Shown piece by piece: positions 26,450-36,271 of a DNA stretch of 64,000 nucleotides; within the stretch, counting starts at the first letter, position 1, and each line of letters starts with the position of its first letter. Below the pieces are notes generated by a model. That model made no database searches and was not told the DNA's origin. It saw only the letters and a program-made list of their open reading frames with translations. The DNA is from Pseudomonas fluorescens. GTDB lineage: Bacteria; Pseudomonadota; Gammaproteobacteria; Pseudomonadales; Pseudomonadaceae. The translations under genes and the position numbers were made by a program. The DNA lies in contig NZ_CABVII010000018.1 in assembly GCF_902497995.1 (NCBI RefSeq), positions 62,001 to 126,000 on the forward strand, written 5' to 3'.

Positions 26450-27523
26450 ATGTGTTCGTATAAAAATTACCTGCAGCTGGCGCTCGGCGCTCTGCTTGCA
26501 ATGTGGCAGGGCCTCAGCCAGGCGTCCGGTTATGTCGATGTGCTGGATCTGCCCGCCAAGGTCAGCGCCCTGGCCGTCAACAGCCCGTTATCCGGCATGG
26601 CCCACGCCGGCGACCGTCTGGTCGCAGTCGGGCAGCGTGGTCACATTCTGTATTCCGATGACGTTGGCAAGCACTGGCAGCAGGCAGCGGTGCCGGTCAG
26701 TTCAGATCTCAATGCCGTGAGTTTTCCGTCCGCCACCCAGGGCTGGGCGGTGGGCGGTGACGGCGTGATCTTGCACAGCAACGACGCGGGTGCGACCTGG
26801 CGCAAACAACTGGACGGCCGCGAGATCGGTGCCTTGCTGGTCAAGCATTACCAGGCGTTGGCCAGTGCAGAGCCTGGCAACGAGCAATGGCCTTTGCTGG
26901 TCGCTGAAGGTGAGCGCCTGGTGGCACAAGGTGCCGACAAACCCCTGCTCGATGTCTGGTTCGCCAACGACCACCTCGGCTATGTGGTCGGGGTGTTCAA
27001 CCTGATCCTGCGCACCGAGGACGGCGGCCAGAGCTGGACGCCGTTCCAGGACCGCACCGACAACCCGCAGGGCTTTCATCTCAATGCCATCGCCTCCACC
27101 GGCGATGCGCTGTACATCGCCGGCGAACAGGGCTTGTTGCTCAAATGGGATGACGCGGGGCAGCGCTTCGCCGCCCTGCAGACACCGTACCAGGGCAGTT
27201 TTTTCGGCGTGGTCGGCAAGCCTGGGGAAGCGCTGGTCTACGGCTTGCGCGGCACTGTGCTGCGCAGTACCGATGGCGGTCGCAGCTGGACCCCGCTGGA
27301 CACAGGCCTGCAGATCAGCATCACCGCCGGCATCGTCGATGCCCAGGGTGATTACCGCTTGTTCACCCAGGGCGGGCAGAGGCTGGCGAGCCAGGGAGTC
27401 GGTGCGCAAATGCACTGGACGCGGCAAGTCGAGCCGGTGCCGGTGACGGGCGTTACGCGCGCCGCCAACGGTGCGCTGGCGGTGGTTGGCAGCCGTGGTG
27501 CACGGACGCTGTCCGTTGAATAA
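26450..27523 (+). CDS. YCF48/BNR-repeat exported protein
   Basis: 357 aa. Signal peptide (cut after SQAS, about residue 25), then a beta-propeller with repeated Asp-box motifs (SDDVGKHW, SNDAGATW, EDGGQSW, STDGGRSW) spaced 45-70 residues apart. This is the YCF48/HCF136-like family. In bacteria such proteins often sit beside MMPL transporters and may act as periplasmic assembly or adaptor factors. The start at 26450 is preceded by AGAGGA. Confidence 0.85.
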   Translation: MCSYKNYLQLALGALLAMWQGLSQASGYVDVLDLPAKVSALAVNSPLSGMAHAGDRLVAVGQRGHILYSDDVGKHWQQAAVPVSSDLNAVSFPSATQGWAVGGDGVILHSNDAGATWRKQLDGREIGALLVKHYQALASAEPGNEQWPLLVAEGERLVAQGADKPLLDVWFANDHLGYVVGVFNLILRTEDGGQSWTPFQDRTDNPQGFHLNAIASTGDALYIAGEQGLLLKWDDAGQRFAALQTPYQGSFFGVVGKPGEALVYGLRGTVLRSTDGGRSWTPLDTGLQISITAGIVDAQGDYRLFTQGGQRLASQGVGAQMHWTRQVEPVPVTGVTRAANGALAVVGSRGARTLSVE

Positions 27524-27554
27524 GCCCTCGAACCCTTAGAGCGAGAACCCAGAC

Positions 27555-30071
27555 ATGGGCAATATCAAACAAGACGCCATGCCGGTCATCCGCGATCTGC
27601 GGGACTTCGATCGGTGCTCCGGCAACCGGTTGGAGCGGCTGGTGTTCAACTACCGTCCGCTGTTCATGCTGCTGATGGCGCTGGCCACCGTGGTGCTGGG
27701 CTATATGGCGGTGACTCGCCTGGAGCTGCGTCCCAGCTTCGAGAAAATGATTCCGCAGAGTCAGCCGTACATCCAGAACTTCCTGGAAAACCGTCAGTCG
27801 TTGCGCGGCCTGGGCAACTCGGTGCGGGTGGTGGTCGAGAACACCCAGGGCGATATTTTCGACCCTGGCTATCTGGACGTGCTCAAGCAGGTCAATGACC
27901 AGTTGTTCCTCACCGAAGGCGTCGACCGCGCCTGGATGAAGTCGTTGTGGAGCCCGGCGGTGCGCTGGACCGAAGTCACCGAGGAAGGTTTCCAGGGTGG
28001 CCCGGTGATGCCGGATACCTACCAGGGCAAGCCGGAAGAAATAGAACAGCTGCGCCAGAACATTTCCCGTGCCGGTATCGTTGGCAGCCTGGTGGCCAGC
28101 GACTACCAATCGAGCATGCTGATCGTACCGCTGCTGGACAAGGCCACGGCCAGCGGTCAGCGCATCGACTACCACGCCTTTTCGCAGATGCTCGAAGAGC
28201 AGTTGCGCGACAAGATCGAATTCGCCGGCGACAGCGCTGCACGCAAGGCCGGGGAGGAGGGCAAGGGCCAGTACAAAGTCCGGGTGATCGGTTTCGCCAA
28301 ACTGATGGGCGATCTGATCGATGGCTTGATCCAGGTGATGATGTTCTTCGGCCTGGCCGTGGTCACCTCGCTGGTCATCATTTATTTCTATACTCGCTGT
28401 GTGCGCAGCACCTTGCTGGTAGTCGGCTGCTCGCTGATCGCGGTGGTCTGGCAACTGGGCATCGTCGCCTGGCTGGGCTATGCCATTGATCCGTACTCGG
28501 TCCTGGTGCCGTTCCTGATTTTCGCCATCGGTGTGTCCCACGCGGCGCAGAAGATGAACGGCATCATGCAGGACATCGCCCGTGGCACCCACAAGCTGAT
28601 CGCCGCACGCTACACCTTCCGCCGTCTGTTCATTGCCGGCGTCACGGCGCTGCTGGCCGACGCCGTGGGCTTCGCGGTGTTGATGCTGATCGATATTCCG
28701 GTGATCCGCGACTTGGCCATCACCGCCAGTATCGGTGTGGCGGTGCTGATTTTCACCTCGCTGCTGTTGATGCCGGTGGCGCTGTCCTACATCGGTGTCG
28801 GCGCGAAGGCGGCCGAGCGCGCGCTGAAAATCGACACCCGTGCCGAAGGGCATAAAGGCTTCGGCAAACTGTGGGACATGCTCGATCGCTTCACGACCCG
28901 CAAGTGGGCGACCGGGGCAGTATTGGTCGCGGCGCTGATGGGCATCGGCGGCTTCATGGTCAGCCTGCAACTGAAGATCGGCGATCTGGAAAGTGGCGCA
29001 CCGGAGTTGCGTGCCGACTCGCGCTATAACCGCGACAACGCCTACATCACCAGCCACTACGCGCTGTCGAGCGATATGTTCGCGGTGATGATCAAGACCG
29101 CGCCGGAAGGCTGCCTGAACTACCAGACGCTGATCCTCGCCGACCGTCTGGCCTGGGAGTTGCAGCAGTCTCCTGGGGTGCAGGCGACGTCGTCGCTGGT
29201 CAACGCGGTACGGCAGATCACCGCCGGTACCTACGAGGGCAACCCCAAGCTCAACAGCATCCAGCGCAACCAGGACGTGCTGAACTACGCCGCACAGCAA
29301 GCCTCGGTCAACTCCCCGGAGTTGTTCAACAACGACTGCTCGCTGATGCCGGTGATCGCCTTCCTCAAGGACCACAAGGCCGAGACCCTGGACGCCGTGG
29401 TGGCCATTGCCGAACAGTTCGCCAAGGACAACAGCACTCCGGATCGCCAGTTCCTGCTGGCCGCCGGCAGTGCCGGCATCGAGGCCGCGACCAACATCGT
29501 GGTGCGCGAGGCCAACCGCACCATGCTGTTTTACGTCTATGCCGCGGTGACGCTGTTCTGCCTGATCACCTTCCGCAGCTGGCGCGCGACGCTGGTGGCC
29601 CTGTTGCCGCTGGTGCTGACTTCGATCCTCTGCGAGGCGTTGATGGTGGTCATGGGCATCGGCGTGAAAGTCGCGACCCTGCCGGTGATCGCCCTGGGCG
29701 TCGGCATCGGTGTGGACTACGCCTTGTACTTGCTCAGCGTGCAGTTGCATTACCAGCGCCAGGGCCTGTCGCTGGCAGAGGCCTACCGCAAGGCGGTGGC
29801 GTTCACCGGCCGGGTGGTCGGGCTGGTGGGCATTACCCTGGCCGCTGGCGTGGTGTGCTGGGTCTGGTCGCCGATCAAGTTCCAGGCCGACATGGGCATC
29901 CTGCTGACCTTCATGTTCCTGTGGAACATGCTGGGGGCGTTGATCCTGATTCCAGCCCTGTCGTACTTCCTGCTGCGTCACCCCGTTGCACAAGCCCCTG
30001 TGGCGCAAACCGGTAAAACCGGTACATCCCAACGTCAGGACATGCCGCATGTCCTGACCACTTCCGAGTAA
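27555..30071 (+). CDS. RND/MMPL-family exporter
   Basis: 838 aa. Twelve membrane segments in the RND arrangement: TM1 (about 37-57), a large periplasmic loop, TM2-6, then TM7 near residue 455, a second periplasmic loop and TM8-12. The inner-membrane HAAQKMNG and GVGIGVDYALYL segments are typical of MMPL/SecDF-like RND proteins. Such proteins move lipids or other hydrophobic molecules across or out of the inner membrane using the proton gradient. It sits between the periplasmic and the acyl-CoA enzymes, linking both sides of the membrane. Confidence 0.9.
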   Translation: MGNIKQDAMPVIRDLRDFDRCSGNRLERLVFNYRPLFMLLMALATVVLGYMAVTRLELRPSFEKMIPQSQPYIQNFLENRQSLRGLGNSVRVVVENTQGDIFDPGYLDVLKQVNDQLFLTEGVDRAWMKSLWSPAVRWTEVTEEGFQGGPVMPDTYQGKPEEIEQLRQNISRAGIVGSLVASDYQSSMLIVPLLDKATASGQRIDYHAFSQMLEEQLRDKIEFAGDSAARKAGEEGKGQYKVRVIGFAKLMGDLIDGLIQVMMFFGLAVVTSLVIIYFYTRCVRSTLLVVGCSLIAVVWQLGIVAWLGYAIDPYSVLVPFLIFAIGVSHAAQKMNGIMQDIARGTHKLIAARYTFRRLFIAGVTALLADAVGFAVLMLIDIPVIRDLAITASIGVAVLIFTSLLLMPVALSYIGVGAKAAERALKIDTRAEGHKGFGKLWDMLDRFTTRKWATGAVLVAALMGIGGFMVSLQLKIGDLESGAPELRADSRYNRDNAYITSHYALSSDMFAVMIKTAPEGCLNYQTLILADRLAWELQQSPGVQATSSLVNAVRQITAGTYEGNPKLNSIQRNQDVLNYAAQQASVNSPELFNNDCSLMPVIAFLKDHKAETLDAVVAIAEQFAKDNSTPDRQFLLAAGSAGIEAATNIVVREANRTMLFYVYAAVTLFCLITFRSWRATLVALLPLVLTSILCEALMVVMGIGVKVATLPVIALGVGIGVDYALYLLSVQLHYQRQGLSLAEAYRKAVAFTGRVVGLVGITLAAGVVCWVWSPIKFQADMGILLTFMFLWNMLGALILIPALSYFLLRHPVAQAPVAQTGKTGTSQRQDMPHVLTTSE

Positions 30072-30078
30072 GCCAACG

Positions 30079-31857
30079 ATGTCTGATTACAAAGCTCCCT
30101 TGCGCGACATGCGCTTCGTACTCAACGAGGTCTTCGAGGTGTCCCGGCTCTGGGCCGGATTGCCCGGCCTGGCCGAGGTGATCGATGAAGAAACGGCCGC
30201 CGCGATCCTTGAAGAGGCCGGCAAGATCAGCGCCGCTGTCGTCGCTCCGCTGAACCGCAGCAGCGACGAGCAGGGCTGCACCTGGAGCAATGGTGCGGTC
30301 CAGGCTCCGGACGGTTTTGCCGCCGCGTACCAGGCATTCGCCGAAGGCGGTTGGGTGGGGGTCGGCGGCGATCCGCAGTTCGGTGGCATGGGCATGCCCA
30401 AGGCCATTTCGGCCCAGGTCGAGGAGATGGTCAACTCGGCCAGCCTGTCGTTCGGCCTGTACCCCATGCTGACCGCCGGTGCGTGCCTGTCGATCAATGC
30501 CCACGCCAGTGAGGAACTCAAGGAGCGCTACCTGCCGAACATGTACGCCGGCACCTGGACCGGTTCCATGTGCCTGACCGAGGCGCATGCCGGCACTGAC
30601 CTGGGCCTGATTCGCACCAAGGCCGAACCCCAGGCCGACGGCAGTTTCAAGATCAGCGGCAGCAAGATCTTCATCACCGGTGGCGAACACGATCTGACCG
30701 AGAACATCATTCACCTGGTACTGGCCCGGCTGCCGGATGCGCCCGCCGGTCCCAAAGGCATTTCCCTGTTTCTGGTGCCCAAGGTGCTGGTCAATGCCGA
30801 TGGCTCACTGGGTGAGCGCAACGCGCTGTCCTGTGGTTCCATCGAGCACAAGATGGGTATCAAGGCCTCCGCCACCTGCGTGATGAACTTTGACCAGGCC
30901 ACCGGCTGGATCGTCGATGCGCCGGGCAAGGGGCTGGCGGCGATGTTCACCATGATGAACTACGAACGTCTGGGGGTGGGTATCCAGGGCCTGGCGTTGG
31001 GTGAGCGTTCCTACCAGAGTGCCGTCGAATACGCCCGGGACCGTCTGCAAAGTCGTGCGCCGACCGGTGCGCAGCACCCGGACAAGGCCGCCGATCCGAT
31101 CATCGTGCACCCGGACGTACGTCGGATGCTGCTGACCATGAAAGCCTTGAACGAGGGTGGGCGGGCGTTCTCCAGCTACGTGGCCCTGCAACTGGATACC
31201 GCCAAGTACAGCGATGATGCACCAACCCGCACCCGCGCCCAGCAACTGGTGTCGCTGCTGACGCCGATTGCCAAGGCGTTTCTGACTGACATGGGCCTGG
31301 AAACCACCCTGCACGGCCAGATGATCTTCGGCGGCCATGGCTATATTCGCGAATGGGGCCAGGAGCAATTGGTGCGCGATGTGCGCATCACCCAGATCTA
31401 CGAAGGCACCAACGGCATCCAGTCCCTGGACCTGGCCGGGCGCAAGATCGTCGGCAGCGGCGGGGCGCTCTACCGGTTGTTCGCCGCCGAAATCCGCCAC
31501 TTCACCGCCAATGCCAGTGCTGAACTTGGCGAGTTCACCCAACCGTTGAATGCCGCTGTGGACACCCTCGACGAACTGACCGCGTGGCTGCTGGATCGAG
31601 CCCAGGGCAATCCCAACGAAATCGGCGCCGCCTCGGTCGAGTACCTGCAGGTATTCGGCTATACGGCCTATGCCTACATGTGGGCACGGATGGCCAACGC
31701 GGCCATGGGCAAACAGGCCGAGGAAGATTTCTACGCCAGCAAGCTGGGCACCGCACGTTTCTACTTCGCCCGCCTGCTGCCGCGCATCCACTCGTTGAGC
31801 GCTTCGGTCAAGGCCGGTAGCGAATCCCTCTACGAGCTGGACGCAGCGCACTTCTGA
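30079..31857 (+). CDS. Acyl-CoA dehydrogenase with extra C-terminal domain (DmdC/FadE-type)
   Basis: 592 aa, longer than standard 380-residue enzymes. A short N-terminal ACAD extension (SDYKAPLRDMRFVLNEV), the three standard domains (MCLTEAHAGTDLGLIRTKAE, then SGSKIFITGGEHD), the catalytic Glu in IYEGTNGIQSLDL (about 437-449), and a helical C-terminal domain. This is the DmdC-like long form, which oxidises acyl-CoA or methylthio-acyl-CoA. It follows the MMPL gene by 7 bp. Long-chain or unusual acyl substrates are likely. Confidence 0.92.
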   Translation: MSDYKAPLRDMRFVLNEVFEVSRLWAGLPGLAEVIDEETAAAILEEAGKISAAVVAPLNRSSDEQGCTWSNGAVQAPDGFAAAYQAFAEGGWVGVGGDPQFGGMGMPKAISAQVEEMVNSASLSFGLYPMLTAGACLSINAHASEELKERYLPNMYAGTWTGSMCLTEAHAGTDLGLIRTKAEPQADGSFKISGSKIFITGGEHDLTENIIHLVLARLPDAPAGPKGISLFLVPKVLVNADGSLGERNALSCGSIEHKMGIKASATCVMNFDQATGWIVDAPGKGLAAMFTMMNYERLGVGIQGLALGERSYQSAVEYARDRLQSRAPTGAQHPDKAADPIIVHPDVRRMLLTMKALNEGGRAFSSYVALQLDTAKYSDDAPTRTRAQQLVSLLTPIAKAFLTDMGLETTLHGQMIFGGHGYIREWGQEQLVRDVRITQIYEGTNGIQSLDLAGRKIVGSGGALYRLFAAEIRHFTANASAELGEFTQPLNAAVDTLDELTAWLLDRAQGNPNEIGAASVEYLQVFGYTAYAYMWARMANAAMGKQAEEDFYASKLGTARFYFARLLPRIHSLSASVKAGSESLYELDAAHF

Positions 31858-31881
31858 TCGAAAGAACAAGGACCCTCCACC

Positions 31882-33525
31882 ATGATGGCGACAAAAATAA
31901 TTCCGCCCGCCGACGGCGCCTATGCCTACCCCTTGCTGATCAAGCAATTGTTGTTGTCCGGCGTGCGCTACGAACCGGGTCGGGAGATCGTCTACGCCGA
32001 CAAACTGCGCTACAGCTACCAGACCCTCAACCAGCGGATCCGCCGACTGGCCAACGCCTTGACCGCGGCCGGCGTCAAGGCCGGGGATACGGTGGCCCTG
32101 CTTGACTGGGACAGCCATCGCTACCTGGAATGCTTCTTTGCCGTACCGATGATCGGTGCGGTGCTGCACACGGTGAACATCCGTCTTTCGCCGGATCAGG
32201 TGCTCTACACCATGAACCACGCCGAGGACGACCTGGTGCTGGTGCATGACGATTTTCTGCCTCTGGTCGAACAGATTCACGGACAGCTGAACACCGTCAA
32301 AGGCTACCTGCAGCTCACGGACGACAGCGCAACCGAGACGTCTTTACCTGTACTGGGGGAGTACGAGCAGTTGCTGTCCGGTGCGGCAGACCAGTACGAC
32401 TTTCCCGATTTCGATGAAAACTCGGTGGCGACGCTTTTCTACACCACGGGCACCACTGGCGCCCCGAAAGGCGTGTATTTCACCCATCGCCAATTGGTTT
32501 TGCACACCTTGAATGCCGTGGGCACATTGGGCGTCTATCAAGGCCTGCCGCTGCTGCGCTCCGATGATGTGTACATGCCGATCACGCCGATGTTTCACGT
32601 GCATGCCTGGGGCGTGCCCTATGTTGCGACCCTGATGGGGATCAAGCAGGTGTACCCCGGCCGTTACGAGCCCAATAGCCTGGTCCGGCTTTATCGAGAA
32701 GAAAAGGTCACCTTTTCCCATTGCGTGCCCACGATTCTGCAAATGATCCTGAATTGTGATGAAGCGAAGCAGACGTCTTTCGAGGGCTGGAAAATGCTCC
32801 TGGGCGGCAGCGCGCTGACCTTGGGCATTGCCAGCGAAGCGAGTGCCAAAGGCATTCAGGTGCACAGCGGCTACGGCATGTCGGAAACCTGCCCGTTGCT
32901 GTGCCTGACTTACCTGCGTGACGCAGACCTCGATCAATCCATGCAAGCGCAACTGGCCACCCGCATCAAGACCGGCACGCCGGTGCCGATGGTCGACCTG
33001 AAAATCATCGATGCCAGTGGCAATGACGTTGCCCATGACGGCGAGTCGCTGGGCGAGATCGTGGTGCGCGCGCCCTGGCTGACCCAAGGCTATTTGAAGG
33101 AGCCCGAAAAGGGTGCAGAGCTGTGGCACAACGGCTGGCTGCACACCGGTGACATGGCCTCCATCGACCCCTTGGGCGGGGTGGAAATCAAGGACCGCAT
33201 CAAGGATGTGATCAAGACGGGCGGGGAGTGGATCAGCTCCCTGGAGCTGGAGAGCCTGATCAGCGAACACGCGGCGGTGATGTCGGTCGCGGTGGTGGGC
33301 ATTGCCGATGAACAATGGGGTGAACGGCCCATGGCCCTGGTGGTGTGCGAGCCTGGGCAGTACCTCGACCGCAAGATCCTGGAGACGCACCTTCAAGGAT
33401 TTGTCGAGCGTGGCCGCATCAACAAATGGGCGATCCCCAAGCAGTTCAAGTTCGTCGCCGAGATCCCTAAAACCAGTGTCGGCAAGATCAACAAGAAACT
33501 GATTCGGGAAAGCGAATTGAGCTGA
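31882..33525 (+). CDS. Long-chain/medium-chain fatty acid--CoA ligase (AMP-forming)
   Basis: 547 aa, full-length adenylate-forming enzyme. The P-loop reads YTTGTTGAPKG (about 190-200), with GYGMSETCPL further on and the hinge/C-terminal GGEWISSLELE. The last lysine motif is KTSVGKINKK. It activates a carboxylic acid with ATP and CoA before the dehydrogenase step. The start may be the second ATG (31885); the ribosome site AAGGA fits either. Last gene of the operon. Confidence 0.92.
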   Translation: MMATKIIPPADGAYAYPLLIKQLLLSGVRYEPGREIVYADKLRYSYQTLNQRIRRLANALTAAGVKAGDTVALLDWDSHRYLECFFAVPMIGAVLHTVNIRLSPDQVLYTMNHAEDDLVLVHDDFLPLVEQIHGQLNTVKGYLQLTDDSATETSLPVLGEYEQLLSGAADQYDFPDFDENSVATLFYTTGTTGAPKGVYFTHRQLVLHTLNAVGTLGVYQGLPLLRSDDVYMPITPMFHVHAWGVPYVATLMGIKQVYPGRYEPNSLVRLYREEKVTFSHCVPTILQMILNCDEAKQTSFEGWKMLLGGSALTLGIASEASAKGIQVHSGYGMSETCPLLCLTYLRDADLDQSMQAQLATRIKTGTPVPMVDLKIIDASGNDVAHDGESLGEIVVRAPWLTQGYLKEPEKGAELWHNGWLHTGDMASIDPLGGVEIKDRIKDVIKTGGEWISSLELESLISEHAAVMSVAVVGIADEQWGERPMALVVCEPGQYLDRKILETHLQGFVERGRINKWAIPKQFKFVAEIPKTSVGKINKKLIRESELS

Positions 33526-33547
33526 GAAGGTACGCCAATGTAACAAT

Positions 33548-33666
33548 CACCGCAGATCAAACTGTGGGAGCGGGCTTGCTCGCGAAGGGGCCATCAAATT
33601 TAACATTGATGGCGACTGATCGACCGCTTTCGCGAGCAAGCCCGCTCCCACAGTTGATCTGCGGTG
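33548..33666. repeat. REP inverted pair with extended 38-bp arms and nested hairpin
   Basis: Left arm 33548-33586 and right arm 33629-33666 are complementary apart from one bulged A, covering the REP core GGGAGCGGGCTTGCTCGCGAA and a further CACCGCAGATCAA outside it. Inside, GCCATCAA (33590-33597) and TTGATGGC (33606-33613) form a second perfect hairpin. It follows the CoA ligase gene and may also stop transcription. Confidence 0.88.
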
Positions 33667-33778
33667 TTGCTCTCCGTCCGGATCTCGCGTTCGGGGGAGG
33701 CTGCGCCGCAATGCAAAAGCCATGTCGGTTGAGATGCGGGAGCAGGAATGACCTGAAATCGCCTGGTAAATGGGGTAA

Positions 33779-33949
33779 TCAGCGTCGAAGACGGATTTTC
33801 TGCCAGTTGTCCTGGCTGGTACATGCTCCGGTGTCGCCGCGCAGCCAATAGAGGGTCGCCCGGTAAAGCGCCGTGGAACGGGAGCAGTGCAATCCACGGA
33901 GTTTTTCGTAAGCCCATTTCCAACCGTGTTTAGCTGCGCTGCTCATCAT
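33779..33949 (-). CDS. Possible small hypothetical protein, 56 aa
   Basis: Not recognised. ATG at 33949 follows CAGGGACAT, a usable ribosome site. The peptide is basic and aromatic-rich (HGWKWAYEKLRGLHCSRS; ALYRATLYWLRGD) and could be a short amphipathic helical protein. It is the only open frame in this stretch that looks protein-like; the remaining frames between 33667 and 34155 do not. It may be spurious. Confidence 0.35.
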   Translation of the reverse strand: MMSSAAKHGWKWAYEKLRGLHCSRSTALYRATLYWLRGDTGACTSQDNWQKIRLRR

Positions 33950-34155
33950 ATGTCCCTGTATCGTGGCCAACCTCCCCGAATGATAGCAGTTTAATAATCA
34001 ATCGGATCCAACTGATTCCAGGCACCAAAAAATTCGCGCCGGCCTATTGAATGCTTTCTTTTTCCTCAAGAAATTACCCCAGGGCTCTGCAGCAGCGACT
34101 GCTGTTCGTCGTGCCATACGCTGCGGGGAATACACACCTTTGGACAACCGCCGTT

Positions 34156-36042
34156 TCACGTTCGGTCTCTGCCCGGCATATCGATGGCATGCTGATGCAC
34201 TCGTCGATATAGCGTGGCCCGGGAGATGCCCAACGCCTTGGCCGCGGCGGTCGGTTTCCAGCGATGACGGACCAGGGCATCGATGAGCGCCTGGCGTTCC
34301 GGACTTGCGCAACGTTCCAGGCAGTCTGAAGTCGGATCATCGCCGCTGTGGGCGAGCAGTTGCCCGGGCAAGTCGCTCGACAGAATCAGTTGGGTCTCGC
34401 ACACCGCGCAGGCGTAACGCAGTACATGCCGCAGTTCGCGCACGTTGCCCGGCCAGCGGTAGCCGAGCAGGCATTCCAGGGCGGCGTCGCCCAGTTGCAT
34501 CGACACACCACAGGCCGACGATTCTTCGTCCAGTATCCGGTTGATCAAGGCCAGTCGATCACTGCGTTCGCGCAAGGGTGGCAATTGGAAGCGCGCGCCA
34601 CTGAGGCGAAAATACAGGTCTTCGCGAAACACGCCAGAGGTGACCAGTGCTTCCAGGTCGCGATGGCTCGCACAAATGACCTGAATGTCGATCGCTTTGC
34701 TGCGTGACGCCCCCAGCGGCGCCACTTCGCCCTCGGCCAGAACCCGCAGCAGCCGGGTTTGCAAGGGCAGGGGCATGTCGCCGATTTCATCGAGAAACAG
34801 GGTGCCGCCATCGGCCTGTTCCAGCAGGCCTTGCATGCCTTTGCTCGACGCACCGGTGAAGGCGCCGGGGAGATAACCAAAGAGCTCGCTCTCAATCAGG
34901 TTTTCCGGAATGGCCGCGCAGTTCACAGCGATAAAAGGCCGCTCGCCGCGGCGACTGGCCTGGTGCAACTGGCGGGCGAAGACTTCCTTCCCGGAGCCGG
35001 TCTCGCCCTGGATCAGCACCGGTAAATTGCGGTCCTTGACCCGGACTGCCAGGCGCAGGCCCTCTTCCAGCCGCGGGTCAAGCTCGGCTTGTGTCAGCAG
35101 CCGACGCGCAGGGGGGCGTTGTGCCCGACGAGGCATGCTGAGTCGCCCGTGCAAGGCAGGGCGGCCACCCTGGCATTGAAGCAGGCAGAGCGATCCGTCC
35201 CGGGCCCGATGCAATAACTGCTGATCGAACACCTGGCTGATGTGCTCCGGCAGTTGACCGAAGCCTTGCAATAGTCGCCGCGCCGCAGGGTTCAGCGCCT
35301 GCAGTCGGCCGTCATCGTCCCAGGCGAGCAAGTAGTCGGGTTGGCTGTCAACGTAACCCGGACTGTTGTGAGCCCGCAGCACCCAATAACCCTGGGCGCT
35401 GCTCATGAAAAATGCGTGTTCTATTTCCCGCGCACTCTGCACCACCATCTGCCGGATCAGGTGTTGGGAGCGACGGTCGTCCGGGGAGCGCACCGCGGAT
35501 ACGTCGAGCACCCCGAGCAATTCGCCTCGGGGGTCGAAAACCGGTGCGGCAGAGCAGGTGAGGCCGATAAATGCGGCGCGGAAGTGATCATGCTTGTGCA
35601 CCGTGACCGGTGCGCGCGCCGTCAGCACCGCGGCCACGCCACAGGTGCCTTCCTCGCCTTCCGACCAGCAAGTGCCCAGGTACAGGCCGGCTTTGCGGCA
35701 GTCATTGCGGATAGTGCTTTCCACGCGGTAGTCGATGGTCCGGCCCTGGGCGTCGGTGAGCAGCACGCAGTAGTCGGCATCGCGCACCCGGCCGTGCAGG
35801 CGAGCGACTTCTTCGCTGGCGATGCGCAGGAACAGCTCGGAGCGTTCCCGGCACTCCTGCAGCACGTTCGGCGAAAGGATGCGTGGACCTTGCAATGAGC
35901 CCGGGTCCAGGTGGTGTTGCTCCATGGAGCGGCGCCAGGAATCGAGAATCAGATCCGATACCGGCAACTGCGGCAGGTGCGCTGCATTTTTCAAGACACG
36001 ACTGACGCAATCGACATGCGCCTTCGAGTGTGCGGAAAGCAT
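34156..36042 (-). CDS. acoR: Sigma-54-dependent activator of acetoin catabolism AcoR
   Basis: 628 aa. Domains in order: GAF-type sensor (about 60-215), PAS-like linker (about 220-290), AAA+ domain (about 320-545) with Walker A GETGSGKE at 346-353 and the sigma-54 contact loop GAFTGA at 393-398, then a Fis-type HTH (about 585-628, TAAAKALGISRATLYRRV). Start chosen at 36042 because GGAGG lies 5 nt before that ATG; the ATG at 36060 has only AGAAG. It is divergent from acoXABC, whose -24/-12 promoter and palindromic sites it should use in response to acetoin or a breakdown product. Confidence 0.93.
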   Translation of the reverse strand: MLSAHSKAHVDCVSRVLKNAAHLPQLPVSDLILDSWRRSMEQHHLDPGSLQGPRILSPNVLQECRERSELFLRIASEEVARLHGRVRDADYCVLLTDAQGRTIDYRVESTIRNDCRKAGLYLGTCWSEGEEGTCGVAAVLTARAPVTVHKHDHFRAAFIGLTCSAAPVFDPRGELLGVLDVSAVRSPDDRRSQHLIRQMVVQSAREIEHAFFMSSAQGYWVLRAHNSPGYVDSQPDYLLAWDDDGRLQALNPAARRLLQGFGQLPEHISQVFDQQLLHRARDGSLCLLQCQGGRPALHGRLSMPRRAQRPPARRLLTQAELDPRLEEGLRLAVRVKDRNLPVLIQGETGSGKEVFARQLHQASRRGERPFIAVNCAAIPENLIESELFGYLPGAFTGASSKGMQGLLEQADGGTLFLDEIGDMPLPLQTRLLRVLAEGEVAPLGASRSKAIDIQVICASHRDLEALVTSGVFREDLYFRLSGARFQLPPLRERSDRLALINRILDEESSACGVSMQLGDAALECLLGYRWPGNVRELRHVLRYACAVCETQLILSSDLPGQLLAHSGDDPTSDCLERCASPERQALIDALVRHRWKPTAAAKALGISRATLYRRVHQHAIDMPGRDRT

Positions 36043-36133
36043 TAAGGCCTCCGGTTCCATCTTCTTTTAGTTGTGCGGCCATTAAGCGCCGTTCATGGAC
36101 GCTCGACAAGCGTCGATTCCCCCACGGCAAAGG

Positions 36134-36205
36134 TGAGACGCAACGTCTCAGCGTCTCAGGGTCAGCCCGTGCAGGCTGGCATGGGACGTCTCATTCGAGC
36201 GAGAC
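36134..36205. promoter_or_regulatory. Upstream activator sites, probable AcoR binding
   Basis: TGAGACG-CAA-CGTCTCA (36134-36150) is a perfect 7-bp inverted repeat. A third half site CGTCTCA follows at 36152-36158, and a looser pair GTCTC/GAGAC lies at 36189-36205. They sit 70-150 bp upstream of the sigma-54 promoter, the normal place for an enhancer site of an AAA+ activator. AcoR binding is inferred. Confidence 0.7.
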
Positions 36206-36271
36206 CCACATCACTTGAAAAGCCGCGCAAGACCGCTCTGGAACAGGCCTCGTGGAGCTTTTTTGCAAATC

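Noticed and set aside
27453..30050. 865-codon open frame antisense to the MMPL gene
   Set aside because: It is the complement of a long GC-rich gene; composition is His/Gln/Arg-rich and no domain is seen.
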